NCBI GenBank assembly: GCA_945893365.1
Contig: CAMDED010000055.1
Coordinates: forward strand, 1-44,256
Length of the DNA stretch: 44,256 nt
Reading direction: 5' to 3'
Source: Candidatus Sulfopaludibacter sp. SbA3
Lineage (GTDB): Bacteria; Acidobacteriota; Terriglobia; Bryobacterales; Bryobacteraceae
Position numbers and translations under genes: made by a program. The notes under the pieces were generated by a model. The model worked only from the letters and a program-made list of their open reading frames with translations, was not told the DNA's origin and made no database searches. This document shows, piece after piece, positions 25,240 to 33,697 of this stretch; the first letter of the stretch is position 1; each line of letters begins with the position of its first letter.

Positions 25240-25798
25240 GATTGATCGTTACGTAGCCCGTATCGGAATCCACGTAACGCGCCCTCACTCCGCCCTGAGC
25301 GCTCACCGAGTAGGTCACATCCGCGGTGCGTCCGTTCATCAGACTCAGCGCGCGCTCGCCATCCACCATCTCGATTCCCTCGCCTGACGCCTGCATCACC
25401 AAGCCAGCCGGCGGCGTCTCCCGGCGCGCCATCCAAACCCCCGCCGTCAGCAACAGGGCGATGCCGGCGAGCGCTGGAACCTGCCCCAAAAAGGCATGTC
25501 CCCAAGAAACCTCCCGCAGATACCCAAGCCAAGCCCAGGGCGCGGGAGTTTCCGTAACGCACGCCCCGGCCTCGAGACCCAGGCGAATGTTCGCCTTCAT
25601 CTCCGCCGCCAGACCGTTCCATGCAACTTCCGGCGTCTCGCGAAGGTCCCTTGCCGCCGAAGCCCGGAGCGCGGCGAAGGTTCCGGCTTCCTCACGGCAA
25701 CGCCCACACGCCTCCACATGCCGGCGCACACGGCGGCGGCCGATCCATCCGAGTTCTCCGCCCGCGTAAAGCGCCAGTTCGGTTTCCGTTGGATGCAT
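25223..25798 (-). CDS. Membrane anti-sigma factor with zinc-binding ZAS motif
   Basis: 191 residues from ATG 25798. The N-terminal HVEACGRCREE gives the H-x3-C-x2-C zinc anti-sigma signature. One transmembrane segment follows (FLGQVPALAGIALLLTAGVWMA), then an extracytoplasmic tail with a beta-rich repeat-like part (DSDTGYVTINHVYAQ). It should hold the adjacent ECF sigma factor inactive at the membrane. It starts 5 bases after the sigma stop. The end overlaps the downstream secreted protein gene by 17 bases. Confidence 0.85.
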   Translation of the reverse strand: MHPTETELALYAGGELGWIGRRRVRRHVEACGRCREEAGTFAALRASAARDLRETPEVAWNGLAAEMKANIRLGLEAGACVTETPAPWAWLGYLREVSWGHAFLGQVPALAGIALLLTAGVWMARRETPPAGLVMQASGEGIEMVDGERALSLMNGRTADVTYSVSAQGGVRARYVDSDTGYVTINHVYAQ

Positions 25799-25803
25799 GG
25801 CTG

Positions 25804-26349
25804 TCACCGTTTCTTCCGTTCCATATACTTCCTGAACTTCGTGCGCGCGTTCGCGATATGGGAGCGCACGGTAGCTTTCGAGCAATTGAGCCGGTTGGCC
25901 ACCTCTTCGGCGGGCAGATCCTCCACGTCGCGCAGGATCAAGGCTGCGCGTTCCCTCACGCTCAGGGTCCGCAGCCCGGCTTCGAGGTAGTCTGAGTGCT
26001 CCGACCGCAGCAGGATTTGTTCCGGCGTCTCGCTGGCCGATCGCTCGAAAACCTCGGGCGTGGAATCGAGCTCGCAGTGCGTGTATCGCCCTTTTCGCCG
26101 CAGAAAATCGAGCGCTGTGTTGGTTGCGATTCGCGACAACCAATGCGCCGCGCGCTGCTGATCTTTGAGCTGTTCCCCCTTTTGAAGGGCTTTGATGAAG
26201 GTTTCCTGCGTCAGATCCTGAGCGTCGGCGGCGTTCCCCACGATGCGATAAATCTGAACGAATATGCGGCGGAGGTTTTCGGAGACAAACTCGTTCTGCC
26301 GGGCGATGTCTTCGCCGGCGCGGCTAGCGGGCTGGACTGCTTCGCTCAT
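25804..26349 (-). CDS. ECF-family RNA polymerase sigma factor
   Basis: 181 residues from ATG 26349 (MSEAVQPASRAGED); an upstream ATG at 26379 is less likely. Region 2 shows NLRRIFVQIYRIVGNAADAQDLTQETFIKA and region 4 LSVRERAALILRDVEDLPAEEVANRL with the helix-turn-helix CSKATVRSHIANARTKFRKYM. Regions 1.1 and 3 are absent, as in ECF sigma factors. It forms an operon with its anti-sigma factor and a secreted protein, suggesting response to an envelope signal. Confidence 0.93.
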   Translation of the reverse strand: MSEAVQPASRAGEDIARQNEFVSENLRRIFVQIYRIVGNAADAQDLTQETFIKALQKGEQLKDQQRAAHWLSRIATNTALDFLRRKGRYTHCELDSTPEVFERSASETPEQILLRSEHSDYLEAGLRTLSVRERAALILRDVEDLPAEEVANRLNCSKATVRSHIANARTKFRKYMERKKR

Positions 26350-26529
26350 CTCGACCGTCAATATCGCGTAGCGTCCCACATCAGGATGACGCCGAGGTTG
26401 CCCTAAACGTGCAAGGCCTCCAGAATCGATTATGCACCATCGGCGGCGGGCCGGATGAACGGCATGCCCGAACGGCGAGTTTTCCGGGGGCGCTTTCAGG
26501 ACCGGTTTGGCCGCACCTGGAGCGCCTGC

Positions 26530-27282
26530 TTATCCGGCCGGGGCCTTCGGGTTGATGATATAGCCGGAGTCAAGGTCTCCGATCATCTCGTTGCGCTCGT
26601 AGCCCCACACCCAAAAGTATGCGGCTAAATAGGCGCAGAAAAGCGCGTCAAGCTTGTCCTCATAATGCTTGAGTGCCTGACCTCGCAGTTCGTCAAGGTT
26701 CTGGTCCAGGAACGCCCTCAGTTTCGCGTTGCTTCTGAGCGGCGGTTCTCCGGAAGCAAGGTGCTGGCGCAGGCCTTGTCTGAACTCTGCAAGGCCGCAT
26801 CGGCGTGAAGCAACAGACCCCTTCTTATACTTGATGATTTTGGCTAGCCGCAACAGCACAACATGAGCGGGATGCGGATAAACCTCGAAGAACCACTTGC
26901 CGTTGACTCGCGATGTGCGAGGTTGAGGGCACTGTAAGAAGCCACGACTCTTGAGACTTCTCGCTAGCTGCACGCCACCGCCAGGGTAACGTTTCAGGTT
27001 GGTCGTGTGGGCGGCGGCGTCAGCGGCGCCGAACCGCCGCCCGATCTCCGTCTCACAGGGTCGTTGTCCGCAGGTGTTCTTTACAATCAACGGTGCGTCT
27101 ATCGCTACCACCGTTTCGGCTCTCGTGTTGCGGTAAATGAATGTTTTAACATCGGATAGCCTGGTGAGGTCTGATGAGAACTCTTGCACTTCTACGCCCC
27201 GCCGGTCTCCATGGAGGACGGCGGCGCCACTATGGTTCTTGTCGCTCTGCCAGGCAAGATCGATACCGATAAAGGTAGGCAT
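26530..27282 (-). CDS. DUF429 domain protein
   Basis: 250 residues from ATG 27282 (MPTFIGIDLAWQSDKNHSG). The opening IGIDLAW and later VVAIDAPLIVKNTCGQRPCETEIGRRFG and WFFEVYPHPAHV match the DUF429 family, which has an RNase H-like fold and acidic residues (D8, D69 region) that could bind metal. HYEDKLDALFCAYLAAYFW is the conserved C-terminal segment. It is the last gene after the DUF4160/DUF2442 pair; function is unknown. DUF429 is often seen in accessory regions. Confidence 0.8.
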   Translation of the reverse strand: MPTFIGIDLAWQSDKNHSGAAVLHGDRRGVEVQEFSSDLTRLSDVKTFIYRNTRAETVVAIDAPLIVKNTCGQRPCETEIGRRFGAADAAAHTTNLKRYPGGGVQLARSLKSRGFLQCPQPRTSRVNGKWFFEVYPHPAHVVLLRLAKIIKYKKGSVASRRCGLAEFRQGLRQHLASGEPPLRSNAKLRAFLDQNLDELRGQALKHYEDKLDALFCAYLAAYFWVWGYERNEMIGDLDSGYIINPKAPAG

Positions 27283-27319
27283 GTTTTTCTCACGCGACCG
27301 CCGGTTTACGCCTCGTTGT

Positions 27320-27622
27320 TCAGCGACGGCGCCGCGTTTGCGCCGTCCGCTGCAACGCCTCGTCGGGCAGACGCATGAAATTACCAGGCTGCAACAAGCT
27401 GGCGACCAATATGTCTTCGTCGATGGCATCCCAGTGAATGCCAATGCCTCCGCCGATTAACTCCCACTCCGCCCGTTGTTTCGCAGTGGCGGCAAGAAGT
27501 CTGGGAAACCAGGCGAGCGGCGCCGAGACCGCACGCCCATCGGTGAGAACGACCTTGAGTAACGCGGCTTTGCACGAGACTTCGACCGCCGTGACTTCAC
27601 TGCTTTCCACTAAAGTACTCAT
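27320..27622 (-). CDS. DUF2442 domain protein (antitoxin-like)
   Basis: 100 residues from ATG 27622. VEVSCKAALLKVVLTDGRAVSAPLAWFPRLLAAT and ELIGGGIGIHWDAIDEDILVASLL are the DUF2442 signature. This family is repeatedly paired with DUF4160, as here, and the pair is regarded as a toxin-antitoxin-like module. The start overlaps the end of the DUF4160 gene by 26 bases. Confidence 0.85.
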   Translation of the reverse strand: MSTLVESSEVTAVEVSCKAALLKVVLTDGRAVSAPLAWFPRLLAATAKQRAEWELIGGGIGIHWDAIDEDILVASLLQPGNFMRLPDEALQRTAQTRRRR

Positions 27623-27839
27623 GCCACCTCTCCAGGAAGAATTCTCTATTTTCAACGACGATTTCTCTAATCTCAGTGAGCTTGTGGCCGCGAAAACCGC
27701 GGCTGTTCGCTAGCTCAACAGGCTCGAGCCAAAACTTTGCGTAATCCCCCGCATGAGCCACGTGTATGTGTGGGGGTTCGCGATCCTCCAAGCTGAAGAA
27801 GAAGAACCGGTAACCGCGAACCCTCAGCAACGCGGGCAC
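27597..27839 (-). CDS. DUF4160 domain protein (toxin-like partner)
   Basis: 80 residues from GTG 27839. GYRFFFFSLEDREPPHIHVAH and AKFWLEPVELANSRGFRGHKLTEI are DUF4160 hallmarks (conserved PHIHV and NxGF-type motif). It overlaps the following DUF2442 gene. A TAAACT sequence (27851-27846) only about 7 bases before the GTG could be a -10 box, implying little or no leader. Toxicity is known from family association, not from this sequence. Confidence 0.85.
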   Translation of the reverse strand: MPALLRVRGYRFFFFSLEDREPPHIHVAHAGDYAKFWLEPVELANSRGFRGHKLTEIREIVVENREFFLERWHEYFSGKQ

Positions 27840-27950
27840 GACCTCAGTTTACCGCAATCGCGTCGGTGAAACCGAACCCGTGGTCAACCGGAAGCGCGAT
27901 GCTTTGCCGTCGACCCCCTTGAGTGGCCACACACGTGCTCTCCAAGATTC

Positions 27951-29993
27951 ATGCTGAAGACTTTGCGGCTCTGGATAGCGGTGCTTACCTCAACGATGGC
28001 GATTGCCGCCGGGCCCGGATTAAAGCTTGGCGTGGACTACTCGCAGCGTTTTGGCTTTGCCGCTCCAAACGAAACGCCGAATCCGATCATGGCAACTGAT
28101 GGATCCGGCGCGCTTTACCTCCTCGACATCGGCGATCCCAAGACGCTCCCCGCCGGCGCCGTACTCGGTTCGCCCGGAACAACGGCATCCTATGTCATGA
28201 AGCTGTCGCCCGCCGTGGACCGGATCGTGTACCTCACGGTGCTCGACTTTCGCGCCGACTCACTGGCCGTCGATTCATCGGGCAGTGCGTATGTGGCTGG
28301 ATCCGGCGTAATCGCCAAACTGAACTCCACAGGTATAGCCTTCGTCTATCGCATGGCCTTAGCCGAAGGGGTCGTCGTGGACGGGCTGGCTGTCGACGGT
28401 TCCGGGCGCGCCTATGTGACAGGACGCGCGTTCAATGGGAATTTCACCACAACGGCGAATGCGTTTCAGCGCACGGCTCCGAGCGACAACCGCAGCAAGG
28501 GATTCGTCGCGAGAGTGAACACGACCGGGACCGGGTTTGACTATGCGACCTATCTCGCGGGCAACGACTGGGACGTTCCCATGGGAATCGCGGTGGACGC
28601 CTCGGGCGCGGCGGTTGTCGCGGGTACCACATCGTCCACCGATTTCCCCGTCACGCCCGGCGCGTACATCGCAGATCGCAGGAGCGAAGGCACGCTGCCG
28701 TTCCTGACGCGGCTGTCAGCGGACGGTTCGACGCTGATCTACTCCACGTTTGCAGGCGACGCGTACGGCGAAGCCCAGGCGGTTGCCGTCGATCCGAGTG
28801 GGAATGCCGCTGTGCTTCGCCGGACCCTCACCGGCATCGCGCTGTTGCATTTCAATCCGCAAGGCACGGCGGTTACGTTCTCTAGGGCGCTGCCGGCGGA
28901 TGGCGTTGGCCTTCCCAGCCGTGACCGTGACAAACGCTCCGGCAGGGCTTTGGCGATGGATGCCGCGGGAAACACGTACGTCACGGCTACGACGAGCGCC
29001 GCCAACTATCCAGTGAAGAACAACCTGGTTCCGTGCGAGCCGGTCTATCTGACGGTACTGGGGCCATCCGGAGATCCGCTCCAGACGACTTACCTTGCCG
29101 GCGGGTCCGGCGCGTTCTTGTCGTTTACAGCGTTGGCTCTGGGTCCGAACTCGACGGTGTTCGTGACCGGAACGGCAGCCGCAGCATATGCTCCATCGCG
29201 AGAGACCGGCGTTGCGAGCGGAAGGCTTTTCCTGACGCGTCTCTCTCCGAACGAGGCGGCGCAGCCGATCAAACTGTCGTGTGTGGGTAATGCGGGGAGC
29301 TACGATCCCGGACCGGTGGCGCCCGGTGAGATTGTAAGCTTGTTTGGGGAAGGCTTGGGCCCGGCGCAGGGAATGCACCCGGTAGTTGACGTGACAATCG
29401 GGTTTCCAACGGTGCTGGGCGGCGTGAGGGTGACGTTCGACCAGATTCCCTCCCCGTTACTCTACGTGCAGGACGGCCAGATCAACGCGATCGCGCCTTG
29501 GTCGCTCACCGCGGGGCGGACCACGCAGATCTGTGTCGAGTTCAACGGCGTGAAGACCAACTGCTTGAGCCGGTCTGTGTCGAACGCGTCGCCGGGCGTG
29601 TTCACGATCGACGGAAGTCACGCCGCGGCAGTGAATCAGGATGGAACCGTGAACTCGGCGTCGAATCCCGCCCTTGCAGGTTCTATTGTGTCGATCTTCG
29701 CGACTGGATTCGGCGCGGTTACTCCTTCACTGAGTGATGGCGCAATTGTGGGGCTGCCGTTGCCTGTCAATGTGCTGCCGGTAAAACTCGGATTCTCTAG
29801 CGGAGGCGCGATCGCGTCGTTCGTTCAGATGGTGGAGCCGCAGTATGGAGGGCCTGCGCCATTTCAAGTAGCAGGCGTCAGTCAGGTCAATTTTCGGGTG
29901 CCTCCGCGTCCGCTATTTTTGGTGGTGGGGCGCGATTTTTATTTCGATTCCGTCCGGAGCAGGAGTTTCGCGATTTATGTGACGGAGCCGTGA
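27951..29993 (+). CDS. Secreted SBBP-type repeat protein with C-terminal TIGR03437 domain
   Basis: 680 residues. Signal peptide MLKTLRLWIAVLTSTMAIAA. Residues about 40-430 contain beta-propeller-like repeats of the SBBP type: SLAVDSSGSAYVAGS, GLAVDGSGRAYVTGRAF, GIAVDASGAAVVAGTTSSTDF, AMDAAGNTYVTATTSAANYPV. The last ~230 residues form the TIGR03437 domain (NAGSYDPGPVAPGEIVSLFG, then GLGP; later PSPLLYVQDGQINAIAPW and SIVSIFATGFGAV). That domain is found mainly in Solibacter-like Acidobacteria and is the best taxonomic clue here. It is probably an extracellular or outer surface protein. Confidence 0.9.
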   Translation: MLKTLRLWIAVLTSTMAIAAGPGLKLGVDYSQRFGFAAPNETPNPIMATDGSGALYLLDIGDPKTLPAGAVLGSPGTTASYVMKLSPAVDRIVYLTVLDFRADSLAVDSSGSAYVAGSGVIAKLNSTGIAFVYRMALAEGVVVDGLAVDGSGRAYVTGRAFNGNFTTTANAFQRTAPSDNRSKGFVARVNTTGTGFDYATYLAGNDWDVPMGIAVDASGAAVVAGTTSSTDFPVTPGAYIADRRSEGTLPFLTRLSADGSTLIYSTFAGDAYGEAQAVAVDPSGNAAVLRRTLTGIALLHFNPQGTAVTFSRALPADGVGLPSRDRDKRSGRALAMDAAGNTYVTATTSAANYPVKNNLVPCEPVYLTVLGPSGDPLQTTYLAGGSGAFLSFTALALGPNSTVFVTGTAAAAYAPSRETGVASGRLFLTRLSPNEAAQPIKLSCVGNAGSYDPGPVAPGEIVSLFGEGLGPAQGMHPVVDVTIGFPTVLGGVRVTFDQIPSPLLYVQDGQINAIAPWSLTAGRTTQICVEFNGVKTNCLSRSVSNASPGVFTIDGSHAAAVNQDGTVNSASNPALAGSIVSIFATGFGAVTPSLSDGAIVGLPLPVNVLPVKLGFSSGGAIASFVQMVEPQYGGPAPFQVAGVSQVNFRVPPRPLFLVVGRDFYFDSVRSRSFAIYVTEP

Positions 29994-30286
29994 TTGGAAG
30001 CGGGACGTAGCGCCCTTAAAATTCCACCCGCGGAATCGACTGAATCTGCCGCGACGTCTCATCCAGCGGCGCAACGGCCCGAAATCCCGACTGCCTCCCC
30101 CGCCTTCCGAAACGCCTGCTACCGCACGCCGACTGCCTTCAATCCGCGGGTCTTAAGAAAAATGGAGGTGTCGGCGGCCGATAGCTGAACATCAAACCAT
30201 CGATGGGCGCACCGCGACCGATGCGCATCTGAACGTTTCTTAGCGTCGCCCGTGCGGTGCTTCTTCCTGCTTTCGGACGGTTCCCC
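29994..30286. other. Intergenic region between convergent genes
   Basis: About 290 bp between the end of the TIGR03437 gene and the end of iscX. GCACCGC (30208-30214) and GCGGTGC (30253-30259) could pair as a long-loop stem downstream of iscX. No other element and no convincing small gene is seen. Confidence 0.3.
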
Positions 30287-30502
30287 CTACCCCCGATTTT
30301 CCTTCCACTCCTCGTACCAGGCCATTTGGATCGCTTCGAGCTTGCCTTCGCTCGACTTCGCCGGGTCGTCGTCGAACTCTTCAAGCTCCGTGACCCATTT
30401 ATGCAAATCCGTGTAGCGGATTTGCAAAGGGTCCTTGTCCGGGAATTTCTCGTAAAGAGACAACCCAAGGTCTTCCGTGTGGTCCCAGGTGAGTCCAACC
30501 AT
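30287..30502 (-). CDS. iscX: Fe-S cluster assembly protein IscX
   Basis: 71 residues. LTWDHTEDLGLSLYEKFPDKDPLQIRYTDLH and the acidic EEFDDDP segment with a final AWYEEW are standard IscX (YfhJ). IscX is a small acidic adaptor that binds IscS and modulates cluster formation. It starts at the hscA stop (one-base overlap) and closes the operon. Confidence 0.95.
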   Translation of the reverse strand: MVGLTWDHTEDLGLSLYEKFPDKDPLQIRYTDLHKWVTELEEFDDDPAKSSEGKLEAIQMAWYEEWKENRG

Positions 30503-32349
30503 TAGATTTTCTTTCCCTTCAACGCGCGGCCCACAGCCGTATTCATCATATTCTCCGCCAGCGCCATGGTCGCCGCGTTCAGCTTTTCAATCTGCTCTCG
30601 AATGATCAGGTGGTCGTCGGAATGATACGCCAGCAGCAGCATGTTGATCGCCGCCGAAATGTCCTTCCGCTCCCGGTCGCTCAGTTCGAGATAGGCGTCG
30701 CTCTGTTTCGCCTTATCCGTCGCGGCGAGAATCGCGTCCGCCTCGACGCGCGCCTCGGCTACCTGCCGGGCGCGGAAATCGGCCTCGGCGTTCACGATCG
30801 ATTCCTCGACCATCGCTTCCACCTGCGCGTCCGTCAGCCCGTAACTCGGCTTGATCTCGACCGTTTGCTCGACGCCTGTCCGGGCGTCGCGCGCCGTCAC
30901 GCTCAGAATTCCGTTCGCGTCAATCAGAAACCGCACTTCGATGCGCGGCATCCCCGCCGGAAGGGGCGGAATGCCGTTCAGGTCGAACCGCGCCAGACTG
31001 CGGCAATCCTTCACCAGTTCCCGCTCGCCTTGAACCACGTGGATGAGCACGTTTCGCTGCCCCTCGACACCCGTGGTGAACGTCTGGGTGGCGCTCGCCG
31101 GAATCGCGGAATTGCGGTGGATCAGCTGCGACACCACGCCTCCCATGATTTCGATACCGAGCGAAAGCGGCGTCACATCAAGCAGCAGTTGGTCCTCGAC
31201 GTGGCCCGAAAGAATGCCGGCCTGCACGGCCGCGCCCAGCGCGACTACTTCGTCGGGGTTGAGATCTGTGTGCGGCTTTGCGCGGAACAGCGTTTCGACC
31301 GCCGCGCGAACCATCGGAATCCGCGTTGAGCCGCCCACCAGCACGACTTCGTCGATCCGCTCCGGCGTCACGCCCGCGTCCGCAAGGCAGGCGCGGCAGG
31401 GGCCAAGCGTGCGGTTCACAATGTCCACGATCAGCTTCTCGAACACTTCCCGTGTGATGGTGCGAGTGAAGGCGCGGCCGCGGAGCTCGAAAACGATATC
31501 CGCCGAGGGCGCGAAGGAGAGCCGCTCCTTCGCTTCAATCACGGCGCGGCGCAGAAGCTGCACGGCCTCACCGTCCTGGGAAAGATCTTCACCCCATTCG
31601 GAGAGCAGGTCCTCAAGACCGATGCGGATGAGAAGGTTATCGATGTCGTCGCCGCCCAGATGCGTGTCGCCGTTCGTCGCCAGGACTTCGAAGATGCCGT
31701 CGTGCAGTTTGAGGATCGAGATGTCGAAAGTGCCGCCGCCCAGATCGTAAACCGCAACGATGCCCTGCTTGCGCTTGTCGAGTCCATAGGCGAGGGCGGC
31801 CGCGGTCGGCTCATTCACCAGACGCAGCACCTCAAGTCCGGCGATGCGCCCCGCGTCTTTGGTGGCCTGCCTCTGCGCGTCGTTGAAGTACGCGGGCACC
31901 GTGATGACGGCCTTGGTAACGGGTTCGCCCAGGTGGGCTTCGGCATTCTTCTTGAGCTGCCGCAGAATCATGGCGGAGATCTCGGGCGGAGTGAAAGTCT
32001 TCTCTCCGAGCGAGACGCGGATCACCGATTCGCTGCCCTCGGCGACGTGAAACGGGAACAGTTTCAGTTCGCCTTCGACGTCGGCAATACCCTTTCCCAT
32101 AAGGCGCTTGATGGAATAGACCGTGCGCGAGGATTCGTGAATCAGGAGCTTGCGCGCCTGGTTGCCGACGATGATCTCGCCTCCGCGCCCGAGGGAGACG
32201 ACGCTTGGCACGAGCCTGTCGCCGTCCTCGCCGGGGATCACGCTCGGGTGCGTGAGGTCCATGTAGGCGACGAGGCTGTTGGTGGTTCCGAGGTCGATGC
32301 CCACCACGCGCTCTTCCGCGCCGAAATCGATTTGAAATACCGGGTTCAT
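30502..32349 (-). CDS. hscA: Hsp70-type Fe-S assembly chaperone HscA
   Basis: 615 residues. The ATPase signatures are [30 protein letters not shown] and [14 protein letters not shown]. The substrate-binding part is compact as in HscA ([21 protein letters not shown]). It releases clusters from IscU by binding its LPPVK motif, which is present in the IscU encoded here. It overlaps hscB by 4 bases (ATGA). Confidence 0.96.
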   Translation of the reverse strand: MNPVFQIDFGAEERVVGIDLGTTNSLVAYMDLTHPSVIPGEDGDRLVPSVVSLGRGGEIIVGNQARKLLIHESSRTVYSIKRLMGKGIADVEGELKLFPFHVAEGSESVIRVSLGEKTFTPPEISAMILRQLKKNAEAHLGEPVTKAVITVPAYFNDAQRQATKDAGRIAGLEVLRLVNEPTAAALAYGLDKRKQGIVAVYDLGGGTFDISILKLHDGIFEVLATNGDTHLGGDDIDNLLIRIGLEDLLSEWGEDLSQDGEAVQLLRRAVIEAKERLSFAPSADIVFELRGRAFTRTITREVFEKLIVDIVNRTLGPCRACLADAGVTPERIDEVVLVGGSTRIPMVRAAVETLFRAKPHTDLNPDEVVALGAAVQAGILSGHVEDQLLLDVTPLSLGIEIMGGVVSQLIHRNSAIPASATQTFTTGVEGQRNVLIHVVQGERELVKDCRSLARFDLNGIPPLPAGMPRIEVRFLIDANGILSVTARDARTGVEQTVEIKPSYGLTDAQVEAMVEESIVNAEADFRARQVAEARVEADAILAATDKAKQSDAYLELSDRERKDISAAINMLLLAYHSDDHLIIREQIEKLNAATMALAENMMNTAVGRALKGKKI

Positions 32350-32933
32350 CTGGTTCCGTTTGCGGTTTCGATCAGATTCTGGATGTACTTGCGGCGGTTC
32401 AGCAGACCGCGTATTTCCGCCAGCACGCCCCGCTCGCGCGACTGGTCGTAGCGCTCAAACTGGCGCGCCATTTCAACGTCGGATTCGCCGCGCATGGCGG
32501 CAAACTTCGCGAGCGCCGCGGCGATTTCCTCTTTCGCGGATTCCTCAAGCGCCATGTTCAACTCGAACACCTCTTCGAGCAACTCGGGAGGAACATTTGC
32601 GGATTTCTGTTCGCCGGTCTCGAATCCGTTTTCCTTCAGCAGGTATTCGGCGCGTTTGACGGGGTCTTTGAGCGTGCGGTAAGCATCGTTCAGGATCGCG
32701 GTGGAATCGAGCGAGTATTGCCGCTCCCGCTCGCCGCGGCGGAAGAACACGTCCGGGTGGAGGCGGCGGCTGAGCGCGTAGAACCGGCGGTCGAGCTCCG
32801 CGGCATCGAGGACGAGTTTCCGCTCCAGTTCGAAGAAGTCGAAATAATTCGCTGGAGGCGGCTGCAGGCTTCCGCAGTCCGCGCAGAAGTGAATATCCCG
32901 CGGAGGTTTGCCGCAATTCCAGCAAACGGGCAT
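32346..32933 (-). CDS. hscB: Co-chaperone HscB with N-terminal tetracysteine motif
   Basis: 195 residues. Residues 4-20 carry a C-x2-C...C-x2-C zinc-type motif (CWNCGK, FCADCG) followed by LQPP and a [19 protein letters not shown]-domain start. The HPD triad is in [12 protein letters not shown], and a C-terminal three-helix IscU-binding region follows ([10 protein letters not shown]). The tetracysteine N-terminus is absent from E. coli HscB but is the hallmark of mitochondrial HSC20/HSCB. The start shares one base with the iscA stop. Confidence 0.95.
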   Translation of the reverse strand: MPVCWNCGKPPRDIHFCADCGSLQPPPANYFDFFELERKLVLDAAELDRRFYALSRRLHPDVFFRRGERERQYSLDSTAILNDAYRTLKDPVKRAEYLLKENGFETGEQKSANVPPELLEEVFELNMALEESAKEEIAAALAKFAAMRGESDVEMARQFERYDQSRERGVLAEIRGLLNRRKYIQNLIETANGTR

Positions 32934-33256
32934 CAGGCCGTAAACGACGTTCCGCAGCCGCAGCTCTTCTGCGCGTTCGGGTTCTCAAATACGAAGCCCG
33001 ACTGCATGAGCGACTCCTTGTAATCGAGCGTCATGCCGTTCAGATAGAGCATGCTCTTCGGATCGACCAGCACCTTGACGCCGTCGAACTCGAAGATCTT
33101 GTCGGTGGGCCGTTCCCGCGCGTCGAACTTGAACTGATAGCTCAACCCCGAGCACCCGCCGCCAAGGACGCCGAGCCGCAGACCGCCCGAGACGCCTTCC
33201 TTCGCAAACGCCTGCCTGATCTTTTGAACCGCTTTCTGAGTAACTTGGATGTCCAT
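32933..33256 (-). CDS. iscA: A-type Fe-S carrier IscA
   Basis: 107 residues, the HesB/IscA/SufA fold. The three cluster ligands are C35 (GGGCSGLSY), C99 and C101 (SCGCGTSF). It transfers clusters or iron from IscU to targets. It begins 6 bases after iscU. Confidence 0.96.
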   Translation of the reverse strand: MDIQVTQKAVQKIRQAFAKEGVSGGLRLGVLGGGCSGLSYQFKFDARERPTDKIFEFDGVKVLVDPKSMLYLNGMTLDYKESLMQSGFVFENPNAQKSCGCGTSFTA

Positions 33257-33262
33257 GGAAAC

Positions 33263-33676
33263 TTAAGCGAGCGCCGCCTCGGCCGGCGATCGCACCCCCT
33301 GCTTCTTCTTGTAATCGTGAATGGCCGCCTTGATCGCGTCCTCGGCGAGCACGGAACAGTGAATCTTGACCGGCGGCAGGCTAAGCTCGTTCACGATGTC
33401 GGTGTTCTTGATGGCAAGAGCTTCATCGACCGTCTTCCCCTTCAGCCACTCGGTGGCGAGCGAAGAACTGGCGATCGCGCTGCCGCAGCCGAACGTCTTG
33501 AACTTGGCGTCTTCGATGACGCCGCTCGCCTCGTCGACGCGCAATTGCAGTTTCATGACGTCTCCACACTCCGGAGCGCCCACCATGCCGGTGCCCACGT
33601 TCGGATCGTTCCTGTCGAGCGAACCGACGTTGCGGGGATTGTTGTAGTGATCGAGAACCTTGTCCGAATATGCCAT
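33263..33676 (-). CDS. iscU: Fe-S scaffold IscU
   Basis: 137 residues. Cluster ligands C37 (GAPECGDVMK), C64 (FGCGSAIASSS) and C107, with the HscA-recognition motif LPPVK at residues 100-104 just before IHCSVL. It is the scaffold on which IscS and HscA/HscB act. The gap to iscS is 21 bases. The short alanine-rich tail (RSPAEAALA) is unremarkable. Confidence 0.97.
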   Translation of the reverse strand: MAYSDKVLDHYNNPRNVGSLDRNDPNVGTGMVGAPECGDVMKLQLRVDEASGVIEDAKFKTFGCGSAIASSSLATEWLKGKTVDEALAIKNTDIVNELSLPPVKIHCSVLAEDAIKAAIHDYKKKQGVRSPAEAALA

Positions 33677-33697
33677 TTTTCTCTCCTCGAATTCCTC

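Noticed and set aside
29994-30188. A 64-residue plus-strand frame after the TIGR03437 gene
   Set aside because: No ribosome site, no protein-like pattern, and placed between convergent gene ends.
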